Positions 38,195 to 47,795 of a stretch of 64,000 bases of DNA are shown here, one piece after another; position 1 is the stretch's first letter, and every line of letters starts with the position of its first letter. The notes under the pieces are model-generated. The model was not told where the DNA came from. It saw only the letters and a list, made by a program, of their open reading frames with translations, and did no database searches. Source of the stretch: Streptantibioticus_C sp963761325 (GTDB taxonomy: Bacteria > Actinomycetota > Actinomycetes > Streptomycetales > Streptomycetaceae); the NCBI GenBank assembly GCA_963761325.1, contig CAVXGZ010000004.1, positions 248,001 to 312,000 of the forward strand, read 5' to 3'. The translations under genes and the position numbers were made by a program.

Positions 38195-38674
38195 TCAGTC
38201 GTCAGAGAGGAGGGCGCGAAGGGCCTTGCGGGCGCGGTTGGCGTCGACGCCGATGCACTTGGAGTACCAGTAGTAGGTCTCCTCGGTGCTCATGGTGTTG
38301 ATGCCGGCGACCAGTGCGCGGACGCGCTCGTGCTTGGCGATGGGCTGGGTGGCCAGCAGGATCAGAGCCAGACGTACGCCGTCGGGTTCGGCGAGTCGGA
38401 TGGGTACCTTGCGGGTGAAGGTCAGAACGCTGGGCTGGTGGCCCGATCGCCTAATGGCGGCGAAGAGGGCGTCTACGACGCGGCCCGTCTGCTGCGGGGT
38501 GAGGGCGACGACAGCCGTGGCAAGAACGGAGCCGACCTCCCCGTACGTCTCCTCGATGGTGAGGCCGTAGGTCTCGCCGCGGCCGGGCTGCACGATGAGG
38601 CGGAAACCGCGGACGCCCGTGACGGCAGCGAGCCGTCGGCTCGGGACAGTAGTCGCGCGCTGAGGGGTGGTCAC
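38195..38674 (-). CDS. Small partner protein of DUF499/DUF1156 operon
   Basis: The 159-aa protein starts at GTG 38674 and overlaps the DUF499 stop by 4 bp. It reads FRLIVQPGRGETYGLTIEET in the first half and STEETYYWYSKCIGVDANRA near the C-terminus. I recognise no catalytic motif. The fixed place between ATPase and methylase suggests a bridging or specificity factor; loci of this type often carry a small DUF protein at this spot (for example DUF3780), but I cannot confirm that this is the same family. Confidence 0.7.
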   Translation of the reverse strand: MTTPQRATTVPSRRLAAVTGVRGFRLIVQPGRGETYGLTIEETYGEVGSVLATAVVALTPQQTGRVVDALFAAIRRSGHQPSVLTFTRKVPIRLAEPDGVRLALILLATQPIAKHERVRALVAGINTMSTEETYYWYSKCIGVDANRARKALRALLSDD

Positions 38675-41600
38675 TTGGTCACCTCCGCAGTCAGGATGGT
38701 GCTCTTCATGCCGAGCTTCTTGATGACGTCATGGATCTGCGCGAACTGCGGGTCGTCGACGTCGAGTGCCGGGTCGAGCCGGAAGGTGAGGGTGACGTCG
38801 CCGACCACCTTCGTGGCGGCGGTGAGCGCCTTCTTGGCGTGGCCATAGGCCATCTGGAAGTCGGCGCGCTCGGCAGTTCCCTGGAACTGGATGCCGCCTC
38901 CGGTGAGCCCTTTGTATTCGGCGCGGATGGTGGAGCGGACCGTGATGGTCTGCTTCTGCAGCATGCCGAGCGAGGCGACGGCTAGGTCGATGTCGCTCGT
39001 CCCGGACGCGGTATCCGCGCTCACCTTCAAGGTAAGGGTCCTGATGGTCCGGATCGCGTAGTCAGAGACGGCGTCGAGCAGTGTCTGCATGGCCGCGCCA
39101 CCGGGACCGCTCGCGGTGAACGTCTTGGAGGTGGCGGTACGAGTGGGGACCTCGACGCCGATCTCGTCGGCAGTCTCGCGTGGCAGGATGTGGAGGGTGT
39201 CGAGGCCCTTTTCCTTGATCGTCGAGGGTGAGAGCGCCCGGACGCCGGCGGCAGGGTCGGTGTCGGCGACGACGAACCAGCTGTACTCGCTGGACTGGAC
39301 GGCAGTGGCCAGCAGGTCGAGAACATCGGTCTTGGAGGGCTCGCCACCGCAGACGGCCTCAAGGCGGGCGCGGATATCGGCGCCGGTGAGCTGGTCGCTG
39401 GTGAGCACTGAGCGGAGATCGGTCTGGGTGGGTTTGCGGACCATGAGGCCGCGCTTCTGTGCCTCGGCCATGGTCATGACCTCGGTGTCGGCACTGAAGG
39501 TGATCGACATGCCGGCCTGGCTGTTGGCCGTGTATGCCTTGCCGCTGGCCGAGTCGTAGTAGACCCAACCGTCGTGGTTGACGCCGTTGACGATCGCGTC
39601 ACGCAGCAGGGAGGTGTTGCGGACGATGGAGACCTTGTGGTCGGACCAGAAGTAGTCGGCGATCGCGGCCGTGCTCGTGGCCTCCTTGTTGGCCCAGGTG
39701 CGGTTGCGCAGGAAGGAGGCCGTGAACGCGCTGGTGCGTATCTTGTCCTCGTCTGTCAGCAGGGTGATGACTGCGGAGGTGGCATTCTTCGGGTCGCCCT
39801 GGGCGTGGGCGGGAAGCTCGCGGTGGCGCAGGTAGTGGGTGTCCTTCTCGTCGGCCGGGTAGTAGATGTGCTTGAAGCACCGGGTGACCGCGATGCGTGC
39901 CTGGAGGCGGGCCTCCTTGTCGTAGGCCTCGACCTTCTTGCGGATCTCCTCGCTGAACTGACCCAGCCGGTGGGTATCGGCGGCGAGGTTGTTGGAGGCG
40001 ATCAGGGCGCGTGCTCGGTCCTTGAGCACATGGACCTGCTCGGCGTCGGCGAGGGCGAAAACCAGGGAGTTGCGGTACTTGCGCGGCGTGCCGACCGAGC
40101 CGACCTTGTCGAGCATGTCGACGATCTGCGCCGGCGGCCGGTCGGCATGGCGCGGGTCGACGGTGACGACATCGTGGTCGAGCACGACCACGCGCAGCGC
40201 GTCCTTATCCGGGATCTCCGCCGGGCCTGACGGGAAATGGATCGCGGTGACGCCGCCGTCATTGGCGAACGCCCTCTGTATCAGGCTGTCGACTTCCGCG
40301 GCGACCGCGGTATTGGCGACGTTGCGCTTCTCGGTCTCGAGGATGGCGTTGACGTTGGGCTCGATGTTGAAGCGCCAGCGAGCACCGTCGTAGGACAGAT
40401 GCCAGAAGACCTTTTCCGACTCGGTCAGCGCTTTCTCGAAGATGGTGGCGTCCTCGCCGGGACGCAGGGTGCCGACCAGCCAGTCGTTGCGGCTCGCCCC
40501 TGCAGTGGAGACCATTTCCAGGGAGTGGGTGAACACGGTGCGGGCCACGCGGGCGGCGTAGGCAGGCTTGCCGGGGAAGATGTCGGCGTCGACTACAGCC
40601 GCGTGGGAAGCCTTGGAGGCGAAGTCGCCTTTGGCCACGCTCGCGTACTCGGCGCGGCCGAGGCCGTCGGTGAGGTGGTTGAGGACCGGCTCGTTGGAAT
40701 AGTCGATGTCGCCGACGTTGATGATCGCTGTGTCGTCGTTGGTGGCGTAGATGCTGGCCACGACCTCAGCCAGGAGCTTCAGGGCACCGCGGGCGCGCTG
40801 AAACTCGGTTATGTTGCCCAAACGCTTGTCGAGGACGCGGACCAGCTCGGGGTGGAACGGGTAGGACTTGGTGACCAGGTCGCCGTAGGAAGCTGGGTGC
40901 TCGGCGCCGCCTGCGAGCTGCTCGGTCTTGGCGAGCTGTTCGTAGAAGTCCCGGTAGGCGTGCCCGGCCGCCCTGGCGGCGTCGTCTTCGACGGAGGCGA
41001 AGATGCGCTTCTTGAGGATTTCGCCGATCTCGTTGTCATCGGCCGGCTTGATCACCGCGCTCGGCTGCACCGCGCGGGTCAGCACGTCGCCGATCTCCTG
41101 AGCGGCCTTGACCGAGGCGGCGTTGGCAGAGTCGGCCTTCTCTTTTTCTTCACCCGCCAGCTCGCTGATCTCGGTGGTCTCCGCGCCGAACGCGTTGGTG
41201 GTCGCGGCCAGGGTGATGATGACCGAGACCTTGTTGGTCGGGTCGGAGGCGACCTCGAAGAGGTTGCCGAGGAAGACCGGTATCGCGCCTGCCATGCGGC
41301 GTATGTCCTCGCTCCCGGAGGAGGCCACCGCACGCAGGTACTTGGCGATCTCGTCGACGATCACGACCGTCGGCTTGCCACGGAAGACGGCCTTGATCGT
41401 GGCGGTGCCCGGAGCTGTGCGTTGCGTGTCGTTCGCCTCCATCGCTGCGAACGCGTCATCGCCGATCTGGGCGGCCACTTCACCCCACATGGTGTAGGTG
41501 CGATGGCCGTTGGTCTCGATGCCTGCGGTGGGGTCGAGCGCGTCGCCGACCAGGGCCGCAACCTGGACAGGGCCGTCGGGAAGCAGGCTCAGGTCGAGGA

Positions 41601-41949
41601 ACTCGGTGATGTTGGACGGCCGGGCACCCTTGGCGAGGTGGTAGACGGCGGTCAGGCCGTGGGTCTTACCGCCACCGAACGAGGTCGTCGGGCGAAGCAC
41701 TCCGTTCTCCCCGGCGACACCCTTCGCCCCGGTCAAGCGGCCGAAGGTCTTGGTGAGCAGCGTCTTCAGGCCGCTCGTGGGGTAGGTCTGCGCGAAAAAT
41801 GCCTCCGCGTCGCCGTACACCGGATAGTGCTCCGGGTCGCGGACCACCTTGTCCAGTTGTGCTGCGAAGTGGTTGTCCGCTAAGCCGCCTTCGAGTACGT
41901 CCCTCCGCGGAACACACGCCCTCCGCAGAGCCACCAGGCTCGCTGCCAT
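38671..41949 (-). CDS. DUF499-family P-loop ATPase
   Basis: The 1092-aa protein starts MAASLVALRRACVPRRDVLE and has Walker A TTSFGGGKTHGLT (88-100) and Walker B KPTVVIVDEIAKYLRAV (192-208), with the FGGGKTH variant typical of DUF499, distantly related to BREX BrxC/PglY ATPases. A long C-terminal region contains an HxH-rich stretch and IKEKGLDTLHILPRETADEI. It is the first gene of the operon. In BREX-like systems these ATPases contact phage or host DNA and gate the methylase or helicase; that role is inferred here. Upstream is about 230 bp of non-coding DNA before an IS701. Confidence 0.9.
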   Translation of the reverse strand: MAASLVALRRACVPRRDVLEGGLADNHFAAQLDKVVRDPEHYPVYGDAEAFFAQTYPTSGLKTLLTKTFGRLTGAKGVAGENGVLRPTTSFGGGKTHGLTAVYHLAKGARPSNITEFLDLSLLPDGPVQVAALVGDALDPTAGIETNGHRTYTMWGEVAAQIGDDAFAAMEANDTQRTAPGTATIKAVFRGKPTVVIVDEIAKYLRAVASSGSEDIRRMAGAIPVFLGNLFEVASDPTNKVSVIITLAATTNAFGAETTEISELAGEEKEKADSANAASVKAAQEIGDVLTRAVQPSAVIKPADDNEIGEILKKRIFASVEDDAARAAGHAYRDFYEQLAKTEQLAGGAEHPASYGDLVTKSYPFHPELVRVLDKRLGNITEFQRARGALKLLAEVVASIYATNDDTAIINVGDIDYSNEPVLNHLTDGLGRAEYASVAKGDFASKASHAAVVDADIFPGKPAYAARVARTVFTHSLEMVSTAGASRNDWLVGTLRPGEDATIFEKALTESEKVFWHLSYDGARWRFNIEPNVNAILETEKRNVANTAVAAEVDSLIQRAFANDGGVTAIHFPSGPAEIPDKDALRVVVLDHDVVTVDPRHADRPPAQIVDMLDKVGSVGTPRKYRNSLVFALADAEQVHVLKDRARALIASNNLAADTHRLGQFSEEIRKKVEAYDKEARLQARIAVTRCFKHIYYPADEKDTHYLRHRELPAHAQGDPKNATSAVITLLTDEDKIRTSAFTASFLRNRTWANKEATSTAAIADYFWSDHKVSIVRNTSLLRDAIVNGVNHDGWVYYDSASGKAYTANSQAGMSITFSADTEVMTMAEAQKRGLMVRKPTQTDLRSVLTSDQLTGADIRARLEAVCGGEPSKTDVLDLLATAVQSSEYSWFVVADTDPAAGVRALSPSTIKEKGLDTLHILPRETADEIGVEVPTRTATSKTFTASGPGGAAMQTLLDAVSDYAIRTIRTLTLKVSADTASGTSDIDLAVASLGMLQKQTITVRSTIRAEYKGLTGGGIQFQGTAERADFQMAYGHAKKALTAATKVVGDVTLTFRLDPALDVDDPQFAQIHDVIKKLGMKSTILTAEVTK

Positions 41950-42183
41950 GCCTCTCCTGCCCCCCGACGCCTTGCACGTGGCGTCACCCCTTGACTACAG
42001 GGCAGCCTATGAGACGGGGCGATATTCAAGCCATGAACTAACCTTCTCTGTAACGCAGTTGAGATCAGCCGAGATCCTACGGACGGCTTGGGGACCCCAC
42101 CTCAACCTTGAGGCCAGCCTCGAGCTCGGCCTGCTACGTACCCGAGCGAACCTGGCACCTGCGTACAGACCACTGCCCACTAG

Positions 42184-43609
42184 TAGTACTTCGTTAGGTT
42201 GGGGTGGGGTGTGGTGGTTGTCTTCTCGGCTGTGGTGGTATTTGGCGGTGGCAGGTGGGGCATGCGCCGGTCCAGCACAGCAGCAGGTTCTGCAGGGTGT
42301 GGAGGACTTGGTAGAAGGTCAGGCCGGCGCTTGGGCTTTTGGGTCGAGGCGGCGCAGGGTGCAGAAGGCGTGTGCGGCGGTGACGAGGGTGGCGTGGTGG
42401 TGCCAGCCGCGCCAGGTGCGGCCTTCGAAGTGGTCCAGGCCCAGGCCGTGTTTCATCTCGCGGTAGTCGTGCTCGATCCGCCATCGCATCTTCGCCAGGC
42501 GGACCAGGTGCCGTGGCGGGGTGTCGGCGGGCAGACTGGTCAGCCAGTACTCGGTGGGTGCCTTCTGGCCGGTCGGCCATTCGGTCAGCAGGGTCAGCGC
42601 GGGCAGCACCCCGTCCCATGCGGCGGCTCCTCCCGCCTGGGCCATGGCATGGGTGCGGGCCGCGACACCGGCCGGACGCACGCTGCGCACCCGGAAACGT
42701 GAGCGCATCGGCCCCTTGGAACCCTTCCGCCAGGTCGCCTGCCGGTAGCTCTTGCGGCCGGTCTGCGCGGCCAGGTCTTTCAGCGGGAGTGCCTTGGTGC
42801 GGTAGCGGGGGGAGGGCTTGCGCCCGGCCCCGCTCCCAGCGGGCGCGGTGGGAAGGGCGTCGTGGGGGTGAGCGGATTCATCCGCTCTCACCGCGACGAC
42901 GAAGTCCAGGCCACGGCCGGCCAGCGCCTGCCGGAACGCGTTGTTCTGCCCGTACCCGGCATCCGCGACGATCACCTGCGGGGCAAGGCCCCACGAGACG
43001 GCCTCGTCGATGAGATCGAGGGCCAAGCGCCACTTCTCCCGGTGCCCCGCCCCCTCGGGCACTCCCGCCCTGGCCCGACGCCGGTCATCGTCGTCCCACT
43101 CGGCCGGCAGGAACAACCGCCACGAGATCGGCACGGACGCGGCATCGGAGACTGCGTGCAGGCTGACCGCGACCTGGCAGTTGGACTGCTTGCCCAACGC
43201 CCCGCACCACTGCCGGGCCACCCCTACCGACATCTTCCCGTCCTTGGGAAACGACACATCGTCGATCACCCACACCACCGGATCCACCACCGGAACCGTC
43301 TTGAGCGCCACCGCACGCAACACCGCGGCGTGGTCCCACGGCGACTGGTTCACGAACTGCTGCAAGGCCTGCATGTCACCGTCCGGCAACCGCTCGGCCA
43401 TCGGCTGGATCGACTTCCGGCGACCATCCAGCATCAACCCCCGCAGATAGCAGTCCCCCTTCGCCCGCTGATCCCGCCGCGGCACCGACGCGAACACCTC
43501 AGCCACAAACGCCGCCAGCTCGCCCCGCAACTGCTCGATCTCCCCCAAGTTCACACCAGCAGCATGCCCAACCCAACACCCAAGATCAAATCAACCTAAC
43601 GAAGTACTA
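42184..43609 (-). mobile_element. IS701-family insertion sequence, apparently intact
   Basis: The element has perfect 18-bp terminal inverted repeats (TAGTACTTCGTTAGGTTG and its complement) and a flanking CTAG target duplication at 42180-42183 and 43610-43613, as expected for IS701. It carries a full-length transposase on the minus strand. Insertion falls between the DUF499 operon promoter region and the next operon, so it did not break a visible gene. Confidence 0.93.
42319..43554 (-). CDS. IS701-family transposase
   Basis: The 411-aa DDE transposase begins MNLGEIEQLRGELAAF. Catalytic residues are in VIDDVSFPKDGKMSVG (D1), VIVADAGYGQNNAFRQAL (D2) and RIEHDYREMKHGLGLDHF (E). The frame is uninterrupted and both ends of the IS are perfect, so the copy may be active. 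About 120 bp separate its stop from the element end. Confidence 0.93.
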   Translation of the reverse strand: MNLGEIEQLRGELAAFVAEVFASVPRRDQRAKGDCYLRGLMLDGRRKSIQPMAERLPDGDMQALQQFVNQSPWDHAAVLRAVALKTVPVVDPVVWVIDDVSFPKDGKMSVGVARQWCGALGKQSNCQVAVSLHAVSDAASVPISWRLFLPAEWDDDDRRRARAGVPEGAGHREKWRLALDLIDEAVSWGLAPQVIVADAGYGQNNAFRQALAGRGLDFVVAVRADESAHPHDALPTAPAGSGAGRKPSPRYRTKALPLKDLAAQTGRKSYRQATWRKGSKGPMRSRFRVRSVRPAGVAARTHAMAQAGGAAAWDGVLPALTLLTEWPTGQKAPTEYWLTSLPADTPPRHLVRLAKMRWRIEHDYREMKHGLGLDHFEGRTWRGWHHHATLVTAAHAFCTLRRLDPKAQAPA

Positions 43610-43665
43610 CTAGAGCTCGCAAGTCAAATCCACTGCCGCCCGGCCGGCCAGCAACGATGCCTACG

Positions 43666-45027
43666 TCAAGCCCGAACGCGATGGACGGGTCGGCCGAGGT
43701 GCTCCATCACGATTTGATGCGCACGCCAGCCGTCGGGGAACTTAGGCGGGACGTCGAGATGGACGGGCTGGGTGGAGGGATGGCGGTCCAGTAGCTCGGT
43801 GATGCCAGCGCGGGCGAAGACCAGGCAGGCGTGGCGGTGGCGGGAGAGAAGGACGCACAGCCGGCCGGTCTCCAGGTGGAAGGCGCTGGCATCGACGCGG
43901 CCCGACAGGGGGTGCCACACGAGGGTCACGTCGAATTCGCGGCCCTGGAGGCGGTTGGCGGTGTCCACGGTGACGTCGGTCAGCTGCGGATGGAGGGCCA
44001 ACCGGCTGCGGACGGCCTCGGCCTGGTCGTTGTGTGCGACGCCGATCGCGATACGGGAGGCGACGAGAAGACGGCCGTCCGGCGCCTGCTCGCAGTATGT
44101 GGTGGTGCCGCGTGTCAGCAGCCGCAGGGCGGTTTCCACGAGGGCCTCGGCGAGCTCGCGGTCGGTCCGCAGGGTCTGCCTCGCGGGCAGTTCCAGGTAC
44201 CCCCAGCCCGTCTCGGCAGCGGCGTCGAGTGCGCGGTCGACCGGGAGGCGGCCGAGCGTCGGCAGGAGAGTCATTCGCCGCTCGCCCGGACCTGTGCCGG
44301 CGGCGAAGCGGGTGAAGGGGTAGAAGGCCCGTTCGGTCAGTTCGGCGGCCGAGGCCGGCAGCCGCCAGGAGACGGGCAGGGCGTGGAGCGCCATCGTCGG
44401 GTTGTGGGCGAGCGTCACGTCCACCGCGTTGTTGAGGGGATTCCAGGTCAGTCCGTGCCAGCGCTCGGTCGCGACAGTGCTGAACGGGTCGAGCTGACCG
44501 GGGTCGCCGACAAACAGGGCCTTGTCGAAGAGGCCCGCGCAGGCCAGAAGAGCGTCGGAGCGCATCTGGTAGGCCTCGTCCACAATGGCCAGCGGCCAGT
44601 GGCCGTGCTCATCGGTGATCCAGGCCCACTTCGCGGCCGTCGCGATGATGATCGGGGGCCGGGTCTGGAAATCGGCGATCCGTCGGGCGCCGATGACTCT
44701 GTCCAGGGCATCGAGCCGCGGAGCCAGCACACCGTTGCTCTTGAGCAGTCGGCCCACCGTCAGCCCAGGGTGCCGCTCGACCAGCCGTACGGTCAGATCG
44801 TCGACCTGCTCGTTCGTCTGGGCGACGATCATCACTTCGCGGCCTAGTGCGACGAGGTGACCAGCTGCCTTGACCACGAGCGTGGACTTGCCGGCGCCAG
44901 GCGGCGAGTCGACCACGAGCCCGCGCGAGGAGTTGGTCGCGAGTTCGTCGACGCCAGCCAGGATCGCGCCGACGGCCGCGTCAGCCTTTTCTCCGGGCGT
45001 CTGGAGAGATTCGGTTGCCGCGGTCAT
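43666..45027 (-). CDS. SF1 (UvrD/Dna2-like) helicase-like ATPase
   Basis: The 453-aa protein has Walker A VVDSPPGAGKSTLVVKA (about 38-54), motif Ia (VMIVAQTNEQVDDLTVRL), Walker B WPLAIVDEAYQM, motif III ALFVGDPGQLDPF, a motif V-like VDTANRLQGREFDVTLVW and motif VI LSRHRHACLVFAR. It is thus a compact superfamily 1A/B helicase without accessory domains. The ATG at 45027 overlaps the previous stop by 4 bp (GAGG upstream); another ATG lies at 45033. It is the fourth gene of an operon with a Cas4-like protein, and would supply unwinding. Confidence 0.85.
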   Translation of the reverse strand: MTAATESLQTPGEKADAAVGAILAGVDELATNSSRGLVVDSPPGAGKSTLVVKAAGHLVALGREVMIVAQTNEQVDDLTVRLVERHPGLTVGRLLKSNGVLAPRLDALDRVIGARRIADFQTRPPIIIATAAKWAWITDEHGHWPLAIVDEAYQMRSDALLACAGLFDKALFVGDPGQLDPFSTVATERWHGLTWNPLNNAVDVTLAHNPTMALHALPVSWRLPASAAELTERAFYPFTRFAAGTGPGERRMTLLPTLGRLPVDRALDAAAETGWGYLELPARQTLRTDRELAEALVETALRLLTRGTTTYCEQAPDGRLLVASRIAIGVAHNDQAEAVRSRLALHPQLTDVTVDTANRLQGREFDVTLVWHPLSGRVDASAFHLETGRLCVLLSRHRHACLVFARAGITELLDRHPSTQPVHLDVPPKFPDGWRAHQIVMEHLGRPVHRVRA

Positions 45028-46532
45028 TCCCATACCTCGTTGGCGTCGTCGTCGGTGGGCTGGTGAGGCGGTGGCGGCCCGCCGTGCGTCCAGGGCGTGG
45101 CCTCGTCGTCGGGAAGTGCGGCGGGCATGCTGAAGAAGGACATGGATGTGTAGCAGACCTCCTCCCCCAGCGCGGGGATGGTTCCGGGTGGCGCCGGAGG
45201 CCGCTGGGATCGCCCCATTCCTTTGCTGAGCTCCAGGTCGATCTCGTAGGGGCCGTCGCCCAGACCGCGAATGGCCAGGATGCGGGCATCCTGGGTCCGT
45301 CTCGCCGGGCTTCGGACGTCGTCACCGACGCGGAATCGTCCGGGTCCGGACACGGTCAGCGTGATCATCGGGCGCAGCGATGTCCGGTTGGCCGCACTGA
45401 GAACCGTTCGGCCGGGATCGGCGGCGGTCACCGTGCCCACCACCGCTTCGCCGGTCAGTTCGTACTCGGCCATCACCAGGGGGTCGTCCAGGGCCCGTTC
45501 GACTTCGTAGCGGTTGCCAGCGTCCTCCAACCACGCCAGCCGACGGGCGGCGCTGGAGGCGTGGTCCCGCCGGGCCTGGGGAAGACCACCTCCCGCGAGA
45601 TACTCGGCGAAGTAGCTGAACCGGTCGCGGTCGTTCTGCCAGCGGGACGCGACCCCGGCGCCGGGCGGCACGCTCCTGAGCAGGTCCACGGCCTGCCACA
45701 TCAGGTCCCATGTGGGCTGGAGCTGCGGGAGCAGTTGGGCTTCGAGCTGCCGGACCGCAGCAGCACGCCGGCGTGCGTCGGGGGCCTTGTCGATGGCGGC
45801 GTAGAGGTCGACCAGGACGCGGTCGAACTCGGGGTCGGTCGCGGGTCCCGCGGGCGGAACATTGGCTGGGTCCTCGGCCCAGCGGGCCGCCGTGGGTCCG
45901 TCGGATCCCTCGGGCGGGTCGATCCAGGCCATCAGGGCGGGTAGGTGGGCGTCCTCGACGGGGCTCTGTCCGGTGGCCCAGTGCGCGGTAAGCGCCTGGG
46001 TGAGGGCGAGTTCCAGGCTGGAAGTGGGGAATTCGCTCTGATCGGCGAACCAGGTCAGCCACTGACCGAGCCGCGGTACTCCGGGGTCGACCGCGAAGGC
46101 TCCTTCGGTCCGGCGGAAGCGGGTGGACCGGCCGAGTAGGCGCAGGAAAGAAGCGGCTGCCGGGTTGGGCACGATGAGCTGCGGGGCGTCGGCGCAGCGA
46201 GTTCGTTGCTCTTTCTTGGCGCCTCGGCCCGCTTCGTAGGTCTCGGTGGTGGCGGTGAAGCTGTCCGTATAGGGAAGCAGTAGCTCGGCGAGGCGGGCGG
46301 TGAGTTGGAAGCGGTCGGTGCGGTTCTTGGGTTGGGGTGCGACGAGCAGGCTCGGCACGTCGCGGTCCGCGCCGACAAGAGCGGCGAGGGGCGCACACGC
46401 CTCGCCGGCGAGCCCGAGCGGTATGACGATGAAGGGCCGGTCCGCGATGTGGGTGTGGCGTACGGAAGTGATGGGCACCGCACGGCGGTCGGCGGCGGCC
46501 TGGAGTGTGGCGATGACTTTGAGAGCGCTCAC
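45024..46532 (-). CDS. Unrecognised protein of the Cas4-like/helicase operon
   Basis: The 502-aa protein starts at GTG 46532, overlapping the Cas4-like stop by 4 bp. The N-terminal part (KVIATLQAAADRRAVPITSV, PFIVIPLGLAGEACAPLAAL) looks like an alpha/beta domain. The middle is helical with a coiled region (about residues 215-330). The C-terminal 130 residues are beta-rich (GEAVVGTVTAADPGRTVLS, RFRVGDDVRSPARRTQDA), resembling an OB or SH3-like fold. I see no enzyme motif. The strict coupling to both neighbours implies a complex with the nuclease-like protein and helicase. Confidence 0.75.
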   Translation of the reverse strand: MSALKVIATLQAAADRRAVPITSVRHTHIADRPFIVIPLGLAGEACAPLAALVGADRDVPSLLVAPQPKNRTDRFQLTARLAELLLPYTDSFTATTETYEAGRGAKKEQRTRCADAPQLIVPNPAAASFLRLLGRSTRFRRTEGAFAVDPGVPRLGQWLTWFADQSEFPTSSLELALTQALTAHWATGQSPVEDAHLPALMAWIDPPEGSDGPTAARWAEDPANVPPAGPATDPEFDRVLVDLYAAIDKAPDARRRAAAVRQLEAQLLPQLQPTWDLMWQAVDLLRSVPPGAGVASRWQNDRDRFSYFAEYLAGGGLPQARRDHASSAARRLAWLEDAGNRYEVERALDDPLVMAEYELTGEAVVGTVTAADPGRTVLSAANRTSLRPMITLTVSGPGRFRVGDDVRSPARRTQDARILAIRGLGDGPYEIDLELSKGMGRSQRPPAPPGTIPALGEEVCYTSMSFFSMPAALPDDEATPWTHGGPPPPHQPTDDDANEVWE

Positions 46533-47680
46533 GCCGCGCCTCCCCTGAGCCGACGGCTTCGAAGATCGGCGGCGGTCCGAAGCAGGGCCACGACTTCCTC
46601 CTGTGCTTCGGCGGTTTGCCCTTCGCCGTGCGCGAGAGCGTGAGCGGCTGAGGTGCTCTCGAGCCCGGGGAGGCTGTCTCGGACTGTGCTGCCCAGGTGA
46701 GCGGGATCGCCGTCGGCTACCGCCGAGTCCCGGCAGTACCGCGAGAGTTCGCACATGTCGAGGCAGCGCGGGCCGTAGAGATGCGGAAGTTCTTCCACCG
46801 TCTGGAGCAGCTCGTCCGCCGTGGCGGCCGGTCGGCCGGCGGAGTCGTGGGAGATGTCGAGCGTGGCGCGCGGGGAAAGGGCCGCGGCTCTCGATTCAAC
46901 GGAGGCCAGACGGGTCAGCTGGTACTGGACCGCGTCGAGTTGCTGCCGCAGATCGACCAGCCGGCCGTACGGGCGGTTACTGAAATCCTTCGGCAGAACC
47001 AGGAGGAAGCGGTCCGACACCAGGTCGGCGTCCTCGCCTACGCTCCGGAGCGTCTGCCGGAGGGCGAGGACGTAGACGGCTGCCTGTTTGGCGGCCTCCG
47101 CAACTTTCCCGGCGTCCGCCTGCCCGTCCACGGCGGCGAAGGATCTGATGAGTACGACGTAGAGCTGATCGTCGATGCGGTGGGTGACCGCGTCGGGCTC
47201 CAGGTGGGCGGTCGTGCCAGCGACGTCCAGGGTCAGGATGGGATGGTCGAGGATCAGCCGGGAATCCCGGTCCTCCGCTATCGCGCGCAGCAGGTTCCTT
47301 GTTTCCGCCGCTCGTGGCGCCTCGTCCTCGTTCCCGCCGACGGTGTTGAGGTCCGCGACCGCCGCCTCCGCGACGGGGACTTCGAGCTCGGCCCGCAGCA
47401 GAGTGATCAGCTCGGCGTATCCGTAGGCCTTGAGCTGGTCGGCGAAGCTCCGCTGTCGGGTGATGGCCAGCGGGGATTGGCCGAAGGGGGCCGGCTTTCC
47501 GAGTCGGCGGGCCAGCTTCAGTTTGTCGACGCCCGCGCCGTCGATCACGGCACGGCGTTCACACCCGGGGTTGACGGTCAGGGCGGTGATCTTGCGAGCG
47601 GTGTAGGACTGTCGCGGCTCGTTTCCACGAAGCCGGTTGAGCAATCCGCCACCGGTCGGGGGCGGGGTCGGTGTCGACAT
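46529..47680 (-). CDS. Cas4/RecB-like nuclease-fold protein with four-Cys cluster
   Basis: The 383-aa protein has one N-terminal Cys (C40 in VNPGCERRAV) and three C-terminal ones (RCLDMCELSRYC: C306, C310, C316), the pattern that binds a 4Fe-4S cluster in Cas4 and AddB. Between them is a RecB-like layout: AHLEPDAVTHRIDDQLYVVL with D163, then IRS where D/E-x-K would stand, and QAAVY (QxxxY, 199-203). The catalytic D/E-x-K thus seems degenerate. The C-terminus is helical and Ala-rich. Function could be DNA end binding rather than cutting. Confidence 0.7.
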   Translation of the reverse strand: MSTPTPPPTGGGLLNRLRGNEPRQSYTARKITALTVNPGCERRAVIDGAGVDKLKLARRLGKPAPFGQSPLAITRQRSFADQLKAYGYAELITLLRAELEVPVAEAAVADLNTVGGNEDEAPRAAETRNLLRAIAEDRDSRLILDHPILTLDVAGTTAHLEPDAVTHRIDDQLYVVLIRSFAAVDGQADAGKVAEAAKQAAVYVLALRQTLRSVGEDADLVSDRFLLVLPKDFSNRPYGRLVDLRQQLDAVQYQLTRLASVESRAAALSPRATLDISHDSAGRPAATADELLQTVEELPHLYGPRCLDMCELSRYCRDSAVADGDPAHLGSTVRDSLPGLESTSAAHALAHGEGQTAEAQEEVVALLRTAADLRSRRLRGGAA

Positions 47681-47795
47681 GTACCTCTCTCAGACAGTGC
47701 GCGGAAGGCCCACGCGAGGTGGGCCCCCTACCCGTAATCGGGATCGGGCACAGGAGAGGCGGCGGGACACATTCTCACCGGCCGCTCCGCAGCGG

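Noticed and set aside
31952..41949. Canonical BREX or DISARM locus
   Set aside because: No PglZ/BrxZ, BrxL, DrmA or DrmB is present; only methylase, ATPase and helicase types are shared.
42194..42619. Small minus-strand frame at the IS701 end
   Set aside because: Shadow of the transposase 3' part in another frame, Pro/Arg-rich.
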